From contig DVML01000034.1 in the NCBI GenBank assembly GCA_018714965.1, positions 1 to 57,770 of the forward strand: a stretch of 57,770 nt of DNA. Direction: 5' to 3'. The notes beneath the pieces were generated by a model that did not search any database, was not told the DNA's origin, and saw only the letters and a program-made list of their open reading frames with translations. The DNA comes from Fimihabitans intestinipullorum. GTDB lineage: Bacteria; Bacillota_I; Bacilli_A; RF39; UBA660. Each line of letters opens with the position of its first letter. The stretch's first letter is position 1. The translations under genes and the position numbers were made by a program. Shown in pieces: positions 31,982-41,839 of the stretch.

Positions 31982-32878
31982 CTATTCTTTCACGTCTAAA
32001 ATTTCTAGAATTCTATTTAAATCAGCTACACTCGTAAAACTTATTTCAATCTTTTTATCTTTAATTTTTACTTTTGTATCTAATTTTTCACGTAACAAAT
32101 CTTCAACATATTTATAATTTTGATTATTTTCTCGAGAGTGACGATGAATTTTTACTTTTCTTTCAAACTGTTGTGTCTCATCTAATTTTTGTTCTAATTC
32201 GCGCACCGGCATTTTCTCACTAACCACTTGATTAGCTAATTCGATAATTTGACTATCATTTTCTAACTTACTCAGCACACGAGCATGTCCCATAGACAAG
32301 TCATGTTGATTCACCATAGTTTGAACTTGTTTTGGTAAACGTAACAATCCAAGCATATTTGTCAAATGACTTCTACTCTTTCCAACTTTGCGAGCTAATT
32401 CTTCCTGCGTAATTTGTAACTCACGTAACATTCGATCATATGCTTCTGCTTCTTCGATTGCACTTAAATCCTGTCTTTGCAAATTTTCAAGTAGTGCTAT
32501 TTCCATCATTTGAGCATCTGTAAACGTTCGAATAATCGCTGGAATCGTCGTCTTTCCAGCAAGCTTGCTAGCTCTAACGCGTCGCTCTCCTGCAATAATT
32601 TCATAGCCTTTAATTTTGCTTTTCTTTACAATAATAGGCTGAAATACCCCGTGTTCTTCAATAGAAGTTGCCAACTCTCTTAGTGCCTCTTGATCAAACA
32701 CCTGTCTCGGTTGGTATGGATTTGGTCGAAGTTCATCGATTGGCAATTCCATGATTTCTTCGTGCGTCGCCGTTTCATAGATTTGCTTTTCAATTTGTTC
32801 GACATCTAAATTCTCACTATTAAATAGTTGTTCTAATCCACGTCCTAGTGCTTTTTTTCTATTTTCCATTTCGCTCAA
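31982..32878 (-). CDS. parB: Chromosome-partitioning protein ParB/Spo0J
   Basis: 298 aa. N-terminal 'ALGRGLEQLF', CTP-binding box 'NPYQPRQVF', 'GERRVRASKLAG', the helix-turn-helix around 'ITQEELARKVGKSRSHLTNMLGLLRLP', and a C-terminal dimerisation domain. It is a CTP-dependent clamp that loads at parS and recruits SMC. Start TTG 32878 (GGAAGTGA upstream); ATG 32869 is the alternative. Overlaps parA by 20 bp. The tandem parS-like array at 57642-57761 is its likely target. Confidence 0.97.
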   Translation of the reverse strand: MSEMENRKKALGRGLEQLFNSENLDVEQIEKQIYETATHEEIMELPIDELRPNPYQPRQVFDQEALRELATSIEEHGVFQPIIVKKSKIKGYEIIAGERRVRASKLAGKTTIPAIIRTFTDAQMMEIALLENLQRQDLSAIEEAEAYDRMLRELQITQEELARKVGKSRSHLTNMLGLLRLPKQVQTMVNQHDLSMGHARVLSKLENDSQIIELANQVVSEKMPVRELEQKLDETQQFERKVKIHRHSRENNQNYKYVEDLLREKLDTKVKIKDKKIEISFTSVADLNRILEILDVKE

Positions 32879-33644
32879 TCACTTCCTTTGCTAAATTGAG
32901 ATATGCTTCTGTTCCACGACTCGTAGAATCATATGCCAAGATTGGTTTTCCGTGACTTGGTGCTTCAGATAATTTTACTAAGCGAGGAATAATTGTATCA
33001 TATACTCTCTCTTTAAAATAGCTTTTAATATCTTCTACAACTTCTAACCCCAAATTGGTTCTAGAATCTAACATCGTTAATAAAACACCTTCTATATCAA
33101 GTGTTGGATTCAAATTTTTCTGCGCTAACATGATCGTATTTAATAACTGCATGATTCCTTCCAAAGCAAAAAACTCACACTGTACTGGAATAATTACAGA
33201 ATCAGATGCCGTTAATGCATTTGTCGTTAAAATTCCTAATGATGGTGGACAATCGATAATAATGTAATCAAATACATTTTTTGCACCATCTAAGTGTTTT
33301 TTTAATTGTTGTCCTTTCACAAATCCAGGCTCTAATTGACTTTTTTCAATTAATTCGATATCGACTCCTGCCAAATTAATCGTCGCAGGCATAGCATATA
33401 AATTTTTAAACGGTGTTTTTAATATAACATCTTTTAATACTGCTTTATCAATCAATAAGTCATATACACTTAATCTAATGTCTGCTTTGTTGATCCCTAT
33501 CCCAGTGGTTGCATTTCCTTGAGGATCTAGATCGACCAATAACACTTTTTTCCCTAATGCTCCTAAAGATGCAGCTAGGTTGATGCTGGAAGTTGTTTTT
33601 CCAACCCCACCCTTTTGATTTACTAAAGCTATAATTTTTCCCAT
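32859..33644 (-). CDS. parA: Chromosome-partitioning ATPase ParA/Soj
   Basis: 261 aa. Deviant Walker A 'NQKGGVGKTTSSINLA' with signature Lys, 'LLVDLDPQGNATTG', 'YIIIDCPPSLGILTTNAL', and 'VIPVQCEFFALEG'. It acts with ParB in origin segregation and, in Bacillus, controls DnaA. First gene of parA-parB-mscS-DUF951. Confidence 0.98.
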   Translation of the reverse strand: MGKIIALVNQKGGVGKTTSSINLAASLGALGKKVLLVDLDPQGNATTGIGINKADIRLSVYDLLIDKAVLKDVILKTPFKNLYAMPATINLAGVDIELIEKSQLEPGFVKGQQLKKHLDGAKNVFDYIIIDCPPSLGILTTNALTASDSVIIPVQCEFFALEGIMQLLNTIMLAQKNLNPTLDIEGVLLTMLDSRTNLGLEVVEDIKSYFKERVYDTIIPRLVKLSEAPSHGKPILAYDSTSRGTEAYLNLAKEVIERNGK

Positions 33645-33673
33645 AACATCACCATTTTCTACATACTAAACAT

Positions 33674-33702
33674 ATTTTACCAAAATCGTCGATTAAAGTC
33701 TA
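33674..33702 (-). promoter_or_regulatory. Promoter of parA-parB
   Basis: Extended -10 TGG-TAAAAT (hexamer 33674-33679), 17-nt spacer, weak -35 TAGACT (33697-33702), minus strand. Confidence 0.65.
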
Positions 33703-33924
33703 TGTTATTTCGTGGAATTATCTAAAAAGGATCCGAGCATTCTATTTTCTTTTTTGGTGAATTTCTCATTTTCTTGTCAATATATTAACATATATGATTA
33801 ATTTTAATTTTTTAAATATATTTTTCAAAAATATTACTTATTGATTTTAAATATAAAAGTTTTAATTTTTGTTGAATTTTTGTAGCAAAAATAAAATACT
33901 AATATATTGTAAAAACATGTAAAG
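33703..33924. other. Very AT-rich intergenic stretch between ftsH and parA
   Basis: About 220 bp, close to 85% A+T in its middle, with runs of A and T. No ORF, RNA or repeat recognised. It could hold a further upstream promoter; the 9-mers searched for by eye (TTATCCACA-like) are absent, so an oriC is not indicated. Confidence 0.5.
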
Positions 33925-33951
33925 AAAAACGAAAGATTTATTTATCTTCCG
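33925..33951 (-). terminator. Terminator overlapping the ftsH stop
   Basis: On the minus strand CGGAAGAT pairs with ATCTTTCG (one G-U) around AAATAA, followed by TTTTT. The stop codon (33938-33940) is the loop. Confidence 0.78.
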
Positions 33952-35950
33952 TCGATTGATCTGCTTCTTCTAAAGCTTTGATCAATTCTTCTTTATTCAT
34001 TTTGGTATATCCCTTGATTTTTTTCTCGTGTGCAAGCTCAATCAAATCAACTAGGGATAAATCATGATAACTTGCCGGTTCAATATCATCAGGATCTATT
34101 TCACCATCATCTTCTGGCATACAACCATTCTCAACAAGATAATCAATTTGCTCCTTTGTCAACGTTTCATATTTTAACAATGACTCGGCAATAAGATCTA
34201 ATAATTTTCTATTTTCTTTTATGATCTTTGTAGCCTTTTTATAACATTCATCGATAATTTTTCTCATCTCTTGATCAATTTCAAAAGCTACTTGACCAGA
34301 GAAATTACGACTCTTATTATAATCTCTTCCTAAGAAGACACTACCAGAATCTTGGCTTTCAAATTGTACAGGGCCTAAACTACTCATACCATATTCTGTA
34401 ACCATAGCACGAGCAATCTTTGTAGCTTGTTGGAAGTCATTTTGAGCTCCTGTTGTAATATCATCCAATACAAGTTCTTCAGCAACACGTCCTCCAAGAA
34501 GTCCTGTAATACGTTCTAACAACTCTGTTTTTGTTGCTGTGAAACGTTCTTCTTTCGGTTGCATCATCGTATATCCGCCAGCATATCCACGTGGAATCAT
34601 CGTTATTTTATGTACATCATTTGCACCATCCAACTTGATCCCTAATACAGCATGCCCGGCCTCGTGATAAGCGACTAATTTTTTATCATGATCTGTATAT
34701 TTCTTAGATTTCTTCGCAGGTCCCATCAATACTCTGTCGTGCGCTTCGTCGATTTCAGACATCGTAATCGCTGGTTTTTCACGACGAACCGCTAATAACG
34801 CTGCTTCATTTAATAAGTTTTCAAGCTCCGCACCACTAAATCCAACAGTACGTTCTGCGATATTGTGTAATTCTACACTCTTTGCAAAGATTTTTCCCTT
34901 CGCATGAACTTTTAAAATTTCTTCTCTTCCCTTCATATCTGGAAGATTTACTTGTACTTGTCTATCAAAACGTCCTGGACGCAATAATGCTGGGTCCAAA
35001 ACATCAGGACGGTTCGTAGCAGCAATGACGATAATTCCCTCGTTTGCTCCAAATCCATCCATCTCTGTCAATAATTGGTTTAAAGTCTGTTCTCTTTCGT
35101 CATGACCTCCACCAAGTCCAGCTCCACGTTGTCTTCCTACCGCATCGATCTCATCGATAAAGATCAAACATGGTGCATTATGTTTTGCTTGTTTAAACAT
35201 ATCTCTAACTCGACTTGCTCCAACTCCGACAAATAATTCAACAAAATCAGATCCGCTGATATAGTAGAATGGAACATTCGCTTCTCCAGCAACAGCTCTT
35301 GCAAGAAGTGTCTTACCAGTTCCAGGAGGTCCTACAAGTAACACTCCTTTTGGAATTCGAGCACCGAGTCTTTGAAAGCGCTTTGGATTTTTCAAGAAGT
35401 CGATTAATTCTGCAACTTCTTCCTTTTCTTCATCTAATCCTGCAACTTCGTTAAATGTAACTTTTCTCGTATCTTCATTTAAACGAGCTCTACTCTTTCC
35501 GAAGTCCATCGACTTATTAGCACTACCCATCTGCCTTGTTATAAAGTAAAAAGCAGCTCCTAATAAAATTAACATTGGTAGTACATTCATAATAAATAAC
35601 AGTAATGTGCTTGACTCTGGATCAGTTGCTGTAGAAATCTTAAATCCAGCTTTTTCACCAGTTGTCAATATCTTATCCATTACTTCTCCAGCAAGTGGAG
35701 TTCTAACAAAGAAAGATTCATTTTCTTCATAATTCTTCATTATTCCGGTAATCTCATACACACTTGCTCTACTTCTTGGTGTGATTACAACTTCTTCCAC
35801 TTGTCCCTTTTGGGCTTGTTTCATAAACTCATCATAAGTAATCACGTTTACTTTATGATTCATTATGTTAAAGAAGTAAGCAACACCCATGATAAATAAA
35901 AACAAGAATACGTATGGTACTAAACCTCTCTTCACGACTTTTTTATTCAT
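33938..35950 (-). CDS. ftsH: ATP-dependent zinc metalloprotease FtsH
   Basis: 670 aa. Two membrane helices (~12-30 and ~113-138) flank an extracytoplasmic domain. AAA module: Walker A GPPGTGKT (207-214), Walker B 'LIFIDEIDAVG', and SRH 'ATNRPDVLDPALLRPGRFDR'. Zinc protease motif HEAGH (429-433). The acidic C-terminus is longer than usual. It degrades membrane and short-lived regulatory proteins. Follows tilS as in most Firmicutes, but no hpt lies between them. Confidence 0.98.
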   Translation of the reverse strand: MNKKVVKRGLVPYVFLFLFIMGVAYFFNIMNHKVNVITYDEFMKQAQKGQVEEVVITPRSRASVYEITGIMKNYEENESFFVRTPLAGEVMDKILTTGEKAGFKISTATDPESSTLLLFIMNVLPMLILLGAAFYFITRQMGSANKSMDFGKSRARLNEDTRKVTFNEVAGLDEEKEEVAELIDFLKNPKRFQRLGARIPKGVLLVGPPGTGKTLLARAVAGEANVPFYYISGSDFVELFVGVGASRVRDMFKQAKHNAPCLIFIDEIDAVGRQRGAGLGGGHDEREQTLNQLLTEMDGFGANEGIIVIAATNRPDVLDPALLRPGRFDRQVQVNLPDMKGREEILKVHAKGKIFAKSVELHNIAERTVGFSGAELENLLNEAALLAVRREKPAITMSEIDEAHDRVLMGPAKKSKKYTDHDKKLVAYHEAGHAVLGIKLDGANDVHKITMIPRGYAGGYTMMQPKEERFTATKTELLERITGLLGGRVAEELVLDDITTGAQNDFQQATKIARAMVTEYGMSSLGPVQFESQDSGSVFLGRDYNKSRNFSGQVAFEIDQEMRKIIDECYKKATKIIKENRKLLDLIAESLLKYETLTKEQIDYLVENGCMPEDDGEIDPDDIEPASYHDLSLVDLIELAHEKKIKGYTKMNKEELIKALEEADQSTEDK

Positions 35951-35966
35951 CTAATAACTTCCTTTC

Positions 35967-37292
35967 TTAATGATACTTTAGTATTATATCATACTTTTTC
36001 CCTTTTGTTCTATCAAATTTAGATTTCTTAAGGCCTGGAATCCAAACGATGTTTTCGTTAGAATCTACTACGATAGGCCAAAGATTCCTCTGCTCCATTG
36101 GAATTTTTTCATCGATAAAGATATCGTTGATTTTTTTTCTTCCATCGAGACCTTTCACATACATCTTATCTCCATCTTGGCGAGACCGAACATATAGTGG
36201 CAGTGCGATATCTTCTTTTGATAGATAACATATATTATTATTCGTCATATTCGAATCTGATACAACTTCGATTTCATGTTGATTTGGGAGTTTCACATTA
36301 TCTTGAATTTCATATTTATATTGCGTTACATCTCGATAATCTTTTTCAAAGCTTAAATTATTATATGTCCGTATCGCGTACATATTCTGTGGAAGGCACA
36401 CCTTTGCATTCTTCTTGGAAGAACGACATAACTTCAATATCTGCTCCGTATGACGATCGGTGATTAAAAACAAATCATCTTCGTAAAGTTCAGATAACAT
36501 CTGATTAATCATTTCTTTTTGAATCAAAGGATCCTCTCTTTGAAATAAAGAAATATCTATTTCATTATGATCTACGATTTCAGTCATTTTTTCTTTCACA
36601 ATTCGGTTAATGTAATTTTCATATTCTAGCAAAGTCTTACTAAACTTATAAAACTTTTTATGAACAGATGCATCTTCCTTTTTTAAAAAAGGCAATACAT
36701 ACTTTCGATATCGATTGCGAGTATAGACATCTTTTTCATTCGATGCATCCTTCACATAAGGAATATCATAATCATTCACATAATCTAAAAGTTCTTTTTT
36801 CGTAACAAAGATCAGTGGACGAATTATATCGTAATTTTCTCTATGAGAAAGCACTTCAAATCCACTATACCCTTTCAAAGAAGCACCTCGTACCATACGC
36901 ATCAAAATAGTCTCCATAAGATCATCCCCATGATGCGCAGTAAATAAACAATGTGATTGATATTTACTTAAGATTTGCTCGAAAAAACGATAGCGAACTA
37001 CTCTTGCTTCGTTATGAAAATTATCGTCATGATAGTTTTCTATCTTCATAAACTCATATAAAATTCCATGAGAATGGCAATAACCAGAAACGAATATCGC
37101 TTCCTCTTCACTTTCCTTTCTCACATTATGATTTACATGAGCACAGACAATTTGAAAATGATAATGTTGCCTCTGCTCTAATAACATATGTAAAAGCGCC
37201 ATAGAATCTGGTCCACCAGATACCGCAACAACAATGTACTTTTCATTTGCAAGTTGTGTTAAATTTTCTAAATATTGTCTTACTTCTTTCAT
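35967..37292 (-). CDS. tilS: tRNA(Ile)-lysidine synthetase
   Basis: 441 aa. PP-loop 'VAVSGGPDSMALL' at ~22-34 activates C34 of tRNA-Ile(CAU) before lysine addition. 'AHHGDDLMETILMRMVRG' and 'IRPLIFVTKKELLDYVNDYDIPYVKDASN' match the catalytic domain, and the C-terminal TilS domain with 'RTRKGGDK'-like 'RSRQDGDKMYVKGLDGRKKINDIFIDEKIP' is present. Upstream of ftsH. Confidence 0.97.
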   Translation of the reverse strand: MKEVRQYLENLTQLANEKYIVVAVSGGPDSMALLHMLLEQRQHYHFQIVCAHVNHNVRKESEEEAIFVSGYCHSHGILYEFMKIENYHDDNFHNEARVVRYRFFEQILSKYQSHCLFTAHHGDDLMETILMRMVRGASLKGYSGFEVLSHRENYDIIRPLIFVTKKELLDYVNDYDIPYVKDASNEKDVYTRNRYRKYVLPFLKKEDASVHKKFYKFSKTLLEYENYINRIVKEKMTEIVDHNEIDISLFQREDPLIQKEMINQMLSELYEDDLFLITDRHTEQILKLCRSSKKNAKVCLPQNMYAIRTYNNLSFEKDYRDVTQYKYEIQDNVKLPNQHEIEVVSDSNMTNNNICYLSKEDIALPLYVRSRQDGDKMYVKGLDGRKKINDIFIDEKIPMEQRNLWPIVVDSNENIVWIPGLKKSKFDRTKGKKYDIILKYH

Positions 37293-37301
37293 AATTACTC
37301 C

Positions 37302-37979
37302 TTATGAATCCTCTTTGTGATAGTTGCCACTCCAGTCGATTTCTTCTTTCCCTAATCTTTTTAAAATCGTGTTAATTTTAGAATATGGCTTGCTACCAAA
37401 AAAGCCACGATGTGCAGAAAGAGGAGATGGATGAGCAGCCTCTATGATAAAATGTCTCCTATTTGTAATAAGTGCTTTTTTACTTCGTGCATAGCCACCC
37501 CATAGAACAAAAATAACTGGATCCTCTCGTTCGTTTAATTTTTGAATAATCGTATCCGTGAATATTTCCCAACCAATTCCTTTATGTGATAGTGGTTTAT
37601 CCTTTACGACAGTCATAATAGAGTTCAACATCATAACTCCTTGTTGTGTCCAATCAGTTAGTGTATTTTGAGTTCGAACAATCCCTAAATCATCGTTTAA
37701 TTCTTTAAACATATTATTCAATGACGGTGGTCTTTTTACACCAGGCAATACAGAAAAAGATAATCCGTGTGCTTCATTTTCACCATGATACGGATCCTGT
37801 CCTAATATAACAACTTTTACTTCATCATAATCGGTATATCGAAGTGCGTTAAAAATATTCTCATATTTAGGATATACTATCTTCGTCTTATATTCCTTCT
37901 TTACTATTGTACCAAGTTTTTTAAAATATTCCTTGTGAAATTCGTCTTTTAACACAATATCCCATTTTTTATTAATCAT
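37302..37979 (-). CDS. ung: Uracil-DNA glycosylase, family 1
   Basis: 225 aa. Water-activating loop 'ILGQDPYHGENEAHGLSFSV' (Asp62), 'LWGGYARSKKALI', and DNA-intercalation loop 'HPSPLSAHRGFFGSKPYSKIN'. Removes uracil from DNA. Nine bp upstream of tilS. Confidence 0.98.
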   Translation of the reverse strand: MINKKWDIVLKDEFHKEYFKKLGTIVKKEYKTKIVYPKYENIFNALRYTDYDEVKVVILGQDPYHGENEAHGLSFSVLPGVKRPPSLNNMFKELNDDLGIVRTQNTLTDWTQQGVMMLNSIMTVVKDKPLSHKGIGWEIFTDTIIQKLNEREDPVIFVLWGGYARSKKALITNRRHFIIEAAHPSPLSAHRGFFGSKPYSKINTILKRLGKEEIDWSGNYHKEDS

Positions 37980-38030
37980 ATTTTCACCAACTTCTTAATT
38001 TCAATCAATATTTTAACATATTTTATAACA

Positions 38031-39314
38031 TTATGTTTCCTTTTCTACCACTTTTTGTAATTTTAAAATAGCATACGTATTAATGATAGCTAAAAGTGCG
38101 ACAAAAATATCTACAATTTTCCATAAAATATTTGCCGATACGATCGAACCTAATAACAAAAAGAACAAAGTAATCATTTTTAATATCGTAACCTTTGTAA
38201 CATTCGTTTTACCCAAAATATATTTTAAACTTGATTCACCATAATAATAGCCAGTTAAAATCGTAGAAAAAGAAAATAATAAGATAGAAAGGAATACTAT
38301 AATCGTCCCAAAATCACCTAAATGATAGTGAAATGCATATTGTGTTAATTCAATTCCATTCATGTCTATACTAGTAAACGATGCATAATCACTCGTCAAG
38401 ATAATCATTGCCGTCGATGTGCAGATAAGAAACGTCGTAACGTAAATTCCTAATACTTGTAAATAACCTTGTTTTTTTGCATTATTACTATCGGTTGCAC
38501 TTGCTACTATACTACCCGTTCCCATCCCAGCTTCGTTTGAAAATAATCCTCTTTGAATTCCAACGATAAAAGTAGGCAAAAATGCCGAAAAAAATGCATC
38601 GATACGAAAAGCCTGCTTCAATATCTGGATAAAAATAGTAGGAATCATGTGTATATTCATAACGACAATAACGAGTGCGGTTGCAACATATACAAGTGTC
38701 ATAATGGGAACTAATTTGCTCGTTACATCAGCAATTTTTTTAACACCACCAAAAATAATCATTCCAGAGAGTAAAACTATCACCAGTCCAATCAAGCATG
38801 AAGGAACTGAAAATATCTCCTGACATGAACGTGTAATCGTATTAGATTGAATCCCTAAAAATCCGATAACATAACTCATGATAATTAAAATTGCGTACAT
38901 TTTACCTAAATGTGGTTTATGTAAGCCATTCTTTAAATAATAACTAGGACCACCAACATAAATCTTTCCTTCATCCTTTTCTTTAAACTTTACTCCCAAT
39001 ACTGTCTCCACAAACGTATTTGCACCGGTCACAAGAGCAATCATCCACATCCAAAAAATACTACCTACTCCACCAATATAAATAGCAAGAGCAACTCCCG
39101 CAATACTTCCGACTCCAATTCGACCGGCAAGAGACATCATCAATGTTTGAATAGGAGAAATCCCTCCATGTTTCTCTTCTTTTTCAAACAAGTGATGGAT
39201 CATTGAAGAAAACCGAAATTGAACTCCTTTTAATTTCTTTGTAAAATAAAATCCCGATAAAACTATCATAGCTGTTGCGATCGCCCATAATATTTGATTT
39301 ATATGTTCTATCAA
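38031..39314 (-). CDS. Sodium:alanine/glycine symporter (AGCS family)
   Basis: 427 aa, about 10-11 membrane helices. 'GGISPIQTLMMSLAGRIGVGSIAGVALAIYIGGVGSIFWMW' is the AGCS signature region, with 'GIQRGLFSNEAGMGTGSIVASAT' later. It imports alanine or glycine with Na+. TTG 39314 with AGGTGAT is preferred over GTG 39323, which lies inside that site. Confidence 0.93.
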   Translation of the reverse strand: MIEHINQILWAIATAMIVLSGFYFTKKLKGVQFRFSSMIHHLFEKEEKHGGISPIQTLMMSLAGRIGVGSIAGVALAIYIGGVGSIFWMWMIALVTGANTFVETVLGVKFKEKDEGKIYVGGPSYYLKNGLHKPHLGKMYAILIIMSYVIGFLGIQSNTITRSCQEIFSVPSCLIGLVIVLLSGMIIFGGVKKIADVTSKLVPIMTLVYVATALVIVVMNIHMIPTIFIQILKQAFRIDAFFSAFLPTFIVGIQRGLFSNEAGMGTGSIVASATDSNNAKKQGYLQVLGIYVTTFLICTSTAMIILTSDYASFTSIDMNGIELTQYAFHYHLGDFGTIIVFLSILLFSFSTILTGYYYGESSLKYILGKTNVTKVTILKMITLFFLLLGSIVSANILWKIVDIFVALLAIINTYAILKLQKVVEKET

Positions 39315-39360
39315 TATAATCACCTATACTATTTTATGGACAAGAAATTAAATTATTATC

Positions 39361-39388
39361 AAAAAAAGAATGACTTTAATCATTCTTT
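39361..39388 (-). terminator. Terminator overlapping the rsmA stop
   Basis: On the minus strand AAAGAATGA pairs with TCATTCTTT around a 6-nt loop holding the rsmA stop codon, followed by a T run (plus-strand A at 39361-39367). Confidence 0.82.
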
Positions 39389-40221
39389 TCTCGTGCTAAT
39401 TCATTCGCAATTTCAACAAAAATTTCAATTGAAAGTTGTTCTGCGCGAACACTCAAATCTAATTGATATGGCTTCAGCACTCGTTCGATAACTTCCAAAG
39501 GATAAGCTTTTAAATTATTTCGAAGTGTTTTTCTTTTTTGCTTAAAACTATCTCTAATAAGTTGAAAGAAAATATTTTCATCTAACAACATTTCACGATT
39601 TTCCTTTTTTATAAGCTCCACTACAATACTATCTACATTAGGTTTTGGTATAAATACATTGCGACTCACATCTAAAATTTTATGTACCTCAAAATAATAA
39701 TTGATATAAATAGACAAAGATCCATAATCTCTACTTCCAGGTAGAGCTCTTAAACGATCTCCTACTTCTTTTTGCACCATAATAACAATACGATCTACAG
39801 GGATCTTATCCTCTATTATTTTTGAGATAATTGGTGTCGTTATATAATAAGGAAGATTAGCAACAACGTATAATTTTTTATATTGATAATTTTTTAAATC
39901 ATCTATTACCTTTGCCTTTAAAAAATCTTCAAACTTTATTTCTACATTCGAGCAATCTTTTAAATTATTTTCTAGTACCTCTTTCAATCCCATATCAATT
40001 TCATAACATAATACATTTTTAACAGCCTTTGATAATTTATATGTCAAAGATCCTGCCCCTGGACCAATTTCAATTACCATGCATTCTTGATCAAGTTCTG
40101 CTTTTTCTATAATCGCATTGATGATATTTTCATCTATAATAAAATTCTGTCCGAACTTTTTCTTAAAATAGAATTCATTTTCAGAAAGAATCGATTGCAT
40201 TTCTTTTGGCGAATATTTCAT
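39376..40221 (-). CDS. rsmA: 16S rRNA (A1518/A1519) dimethyltransferase
   Basis: 281 aa from ATG 40221 (GGGAGTGAT upstream). 'KKKFGQNFIIDENIINAI', SAM motif I 'VIEIGPGAGSLT', and the catalytic 'VANLPYYITTPI' are the KsgA set, followed by a C-terminal helical domain. Also called KsgA; its loss gives kasugamycin resistance. Downstream of the yabE-like gene, without rnmV. Confidence 0.97.
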   Translation of the reverse strand: MKYSPKEMQSILSENEFYFKKKFGQNFIIDENIINAIIEKAELDQECMVIEIGPGAGSLTYKLSKAVKNVLCYEIDMGLKEVLENNLKDCSNVEIKFEDFLKAKVIDDLKNYQYKKLYVVANLPYYITTPIISKIIEDKIPVDRIVIMVQKEVGDRLRALPGSRDYGSLSIYINYYFEVHKILDVSRNVFIPKPNVDSIVVELIKKENREMLLDENIFFQLIRDSFKQKRKTLRNNLKAYPLEVIERVLKPYQLDLSVRAEQLSIEIFVEIANELAREKND

Positions 40222-40285
40222 CTCATCACTCCCAATAACCATATTATACTAAAATATAAGTAGAAAAACAAACTAAAAGGAGATG

Positions 40286-40987
40286 TTACCATCCCCATCT
40301 TTTTACTTGCATATGTATATTATTTCCACTCATAATTCCCTGTGTACGAGCTTCTGCTTGCGAAGTATATGCGATATCGATCCATACAGATCCTTTGGAT
40401 TGCCATGCTTTCTCCATAGATCCGCCGCTATCTAATATAATACCAGTAAAAGCTGTCTTACCATTACTAATATCGATAATCGTACCACATGGGAACAAAC
40501 TACGTGCACCAGCCAATATTCTTACATCTCCATAAGTAACATCGTGATAAATTGCTCCATTATATAAGCTATGTTTTTTTCCTTCTCTTGTTCGACATGA
40601 AACATTTCCCGCTTTACTACATCCTGGACAATCTGGACCATATCCAGTCACACGTCCAACATAAGTCCCTTTCGCTCCTGTTCCAACTTCAACCACTTGA
40701 GGAACCATTTCTTGTAAAACTGTCGTTGTTCCTGTTTCATCTACATAGCTAATACCACTCATTCCTTGTTGCAATACATTTGTCGTCGTACTCGGTAACT
40801 TACTATTGTATTTTGTTACAGTCTCGTATGGCACGACAGTGTTGACGACATTTACTATTCTATTTTGATCAGTATTTATGATATGAACACTCTCTGTTTG
40901 AAATACTGACGTATTAAATAGAGAGGTTAGTGCGACAATTAATAAACTAAAAATCTTGCCTATTAATTGGATCAAATATACATTCAT
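40286..40987 (-). CDS. Secreted G5/3D-domain protein, YabE-like
   Basis: 233 aa. N-terminal membrane anchor/signal (~6-28), a G5-type beta domain ('VVPYETVTKYNSKLPSTTTNVLQQGMSG' to ~107), and a C-terminal 3D domain with the Asp-bearing 'GIILDSGG' and 'WIDIAY', related to lytic transglycosylase MltA/RpfB folds. It is a likely peptidoglycan-remodelling or resuscitation-type factor. 'CPGCSKAGNVSCRT' adds three Cys. ATG 40987 follows GAGGTGAA. Confidence 0.85.
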   Translation of the reverse strand: MNVYLIQLIGKIFSLLIVALTSLFNTSVFQTESVHIINTDQNRIVNVVNTVVPYETVTKYNSKLPSTTTNVLQQGMSGISYVDETGTTTVLQEMVPQVVEVGTGAKGTYVGRVTGYGPDCPGCSKAGNVSCRTREGKKHSLYNGAIYHDVTYGDVRILAGARSLFPCGTIIDISNGKTAFTGIILDSGGSMEKAWQSKGSVWIDIAYTSQAEARTQGIMSGNNIHMQVKRWGW

Positions 40988-41020
40988 TTGATTCACCTCA
41001 TATACTTATTGACTGAGTAA

Positions 41021-41049
41021 ATTTTAGCATACTTTTATATTCAAGTCAA
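41021..41049 (-). promoter_or_regulatory. Promoter of the YabE-like gene, overlapping tatD
   Basis: -35 TTGACT (41044-41049), 17-nt spacer, extended -10 TGC-TAAAAT (41021-41026), minus strand. The -35 lies within the last codons of tatD. Confidence 0.7.
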
Positions 41050-41791
41050 ATTGACGCACTGCATTCAAAGCCGTTGAAAATACTACGTTTTCCTTTGAAA
41101 TTCCTTTGATTTCAGAAATTTTTTCTGCTACAATTTCGACATTTTTCGGCTCGTTTTTATGACCACGGTACGGCTTTGGTGTAAGGTATGGACTATCCGT
41201 TTCTAATAACAAATAATCAAGGTCAATCTCTTTTACAACTTGAGAAAGTGTATTATCCGGATGGAACGTCACAACACCACCAATACCTAACATTACGCCT
41301 AATGCTGTAAATTTTTTAGCCATCTCAACACTGTAACTATAACAATGCATAACGACACGATTTTTTTCTACATGATGATTTTTTAATATTTCGTAAGTAT
41401 CTTCCGCTGCATCACGGCTATGAATCACAATAGTCTTATCTAATTTTTGAGCTAATTCTATTTGTTTTTCAAACCATTTTTTCTGTTCTTCCTTATTATC
41501 TTTACCATAATGATAATCTAGTCCAATCTCTCCGATTCCTACGATCTTTGGAAGCTGTAATTGTTTCTCTAATAATTTAAAATCATCGTCAGTCAGTCCT
41601 TCTAATTCACCCGGATAAAACCCAATAGTACCATAAATATTTGGATATTTTTTACAAAGTTCGACTACTTCTAAATTGTCTTTTGGATTTGTACCACAAG
41701 CAATCATAATATTATTTCCCATATGAGAGATAATTTCATCTACGTTTTCATAATCTTCTTTCAATAAATGACAATGAGTATCAATCAACAT
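41024..41791 (-). CDS. tatD: TatD-family metal-dependent hydrolase
   Basis: 255 aa from ATG 41791. 'MLIDTHCHL' gives the HxH metal site, followed by 'GIGEIGLDYHYG' (Glu), 'IHSRDA', 'HCYSYS' and 'ETDSPYLTP' (Asp). TatD enzymes are 3'-5' DNA/RNA exonucleases or D-aa-tRNA-type deacylases; the exact substrate is unknown. Order metG-tatD-yabE-rsmA is conserved in Bacilli. Confidence 0.93.
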   Translation of the reverse strand: MLIDTHCHLLKEDYENVDEIISHMGNNIMIACGTNPKDNLEVVELCKKYPNIYGTIGFYPGELEGLTDDDFKLLEKQLQLPKIVGIGEIGLDYHYGKDNKEEQKKWFEKQIELAQKLDKTIVIHSRDAAEDTYEILKNHHVEKNRVVMHCYSYSVEMAKKFTALGVMLGIGGVVTFHPDNTLSQVVKEIDLDYLLLETDSPYLTPKPYRGHKNEPKNVEIVAEKISEIKGISKENVVFSTALNAVRQFDLNIKVC

Positions 41792-41839
41792 TGCTATCAC
41801 ACTCCACAAAAAAATTATATCATATCCATGATATAACTT

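Noticed and set aside
33703..33924. Chromosomal replication origin near parAB
   Set aside because: No DnaA-box cluster was found by eye and neither dnaA nor dnaN is in the window.
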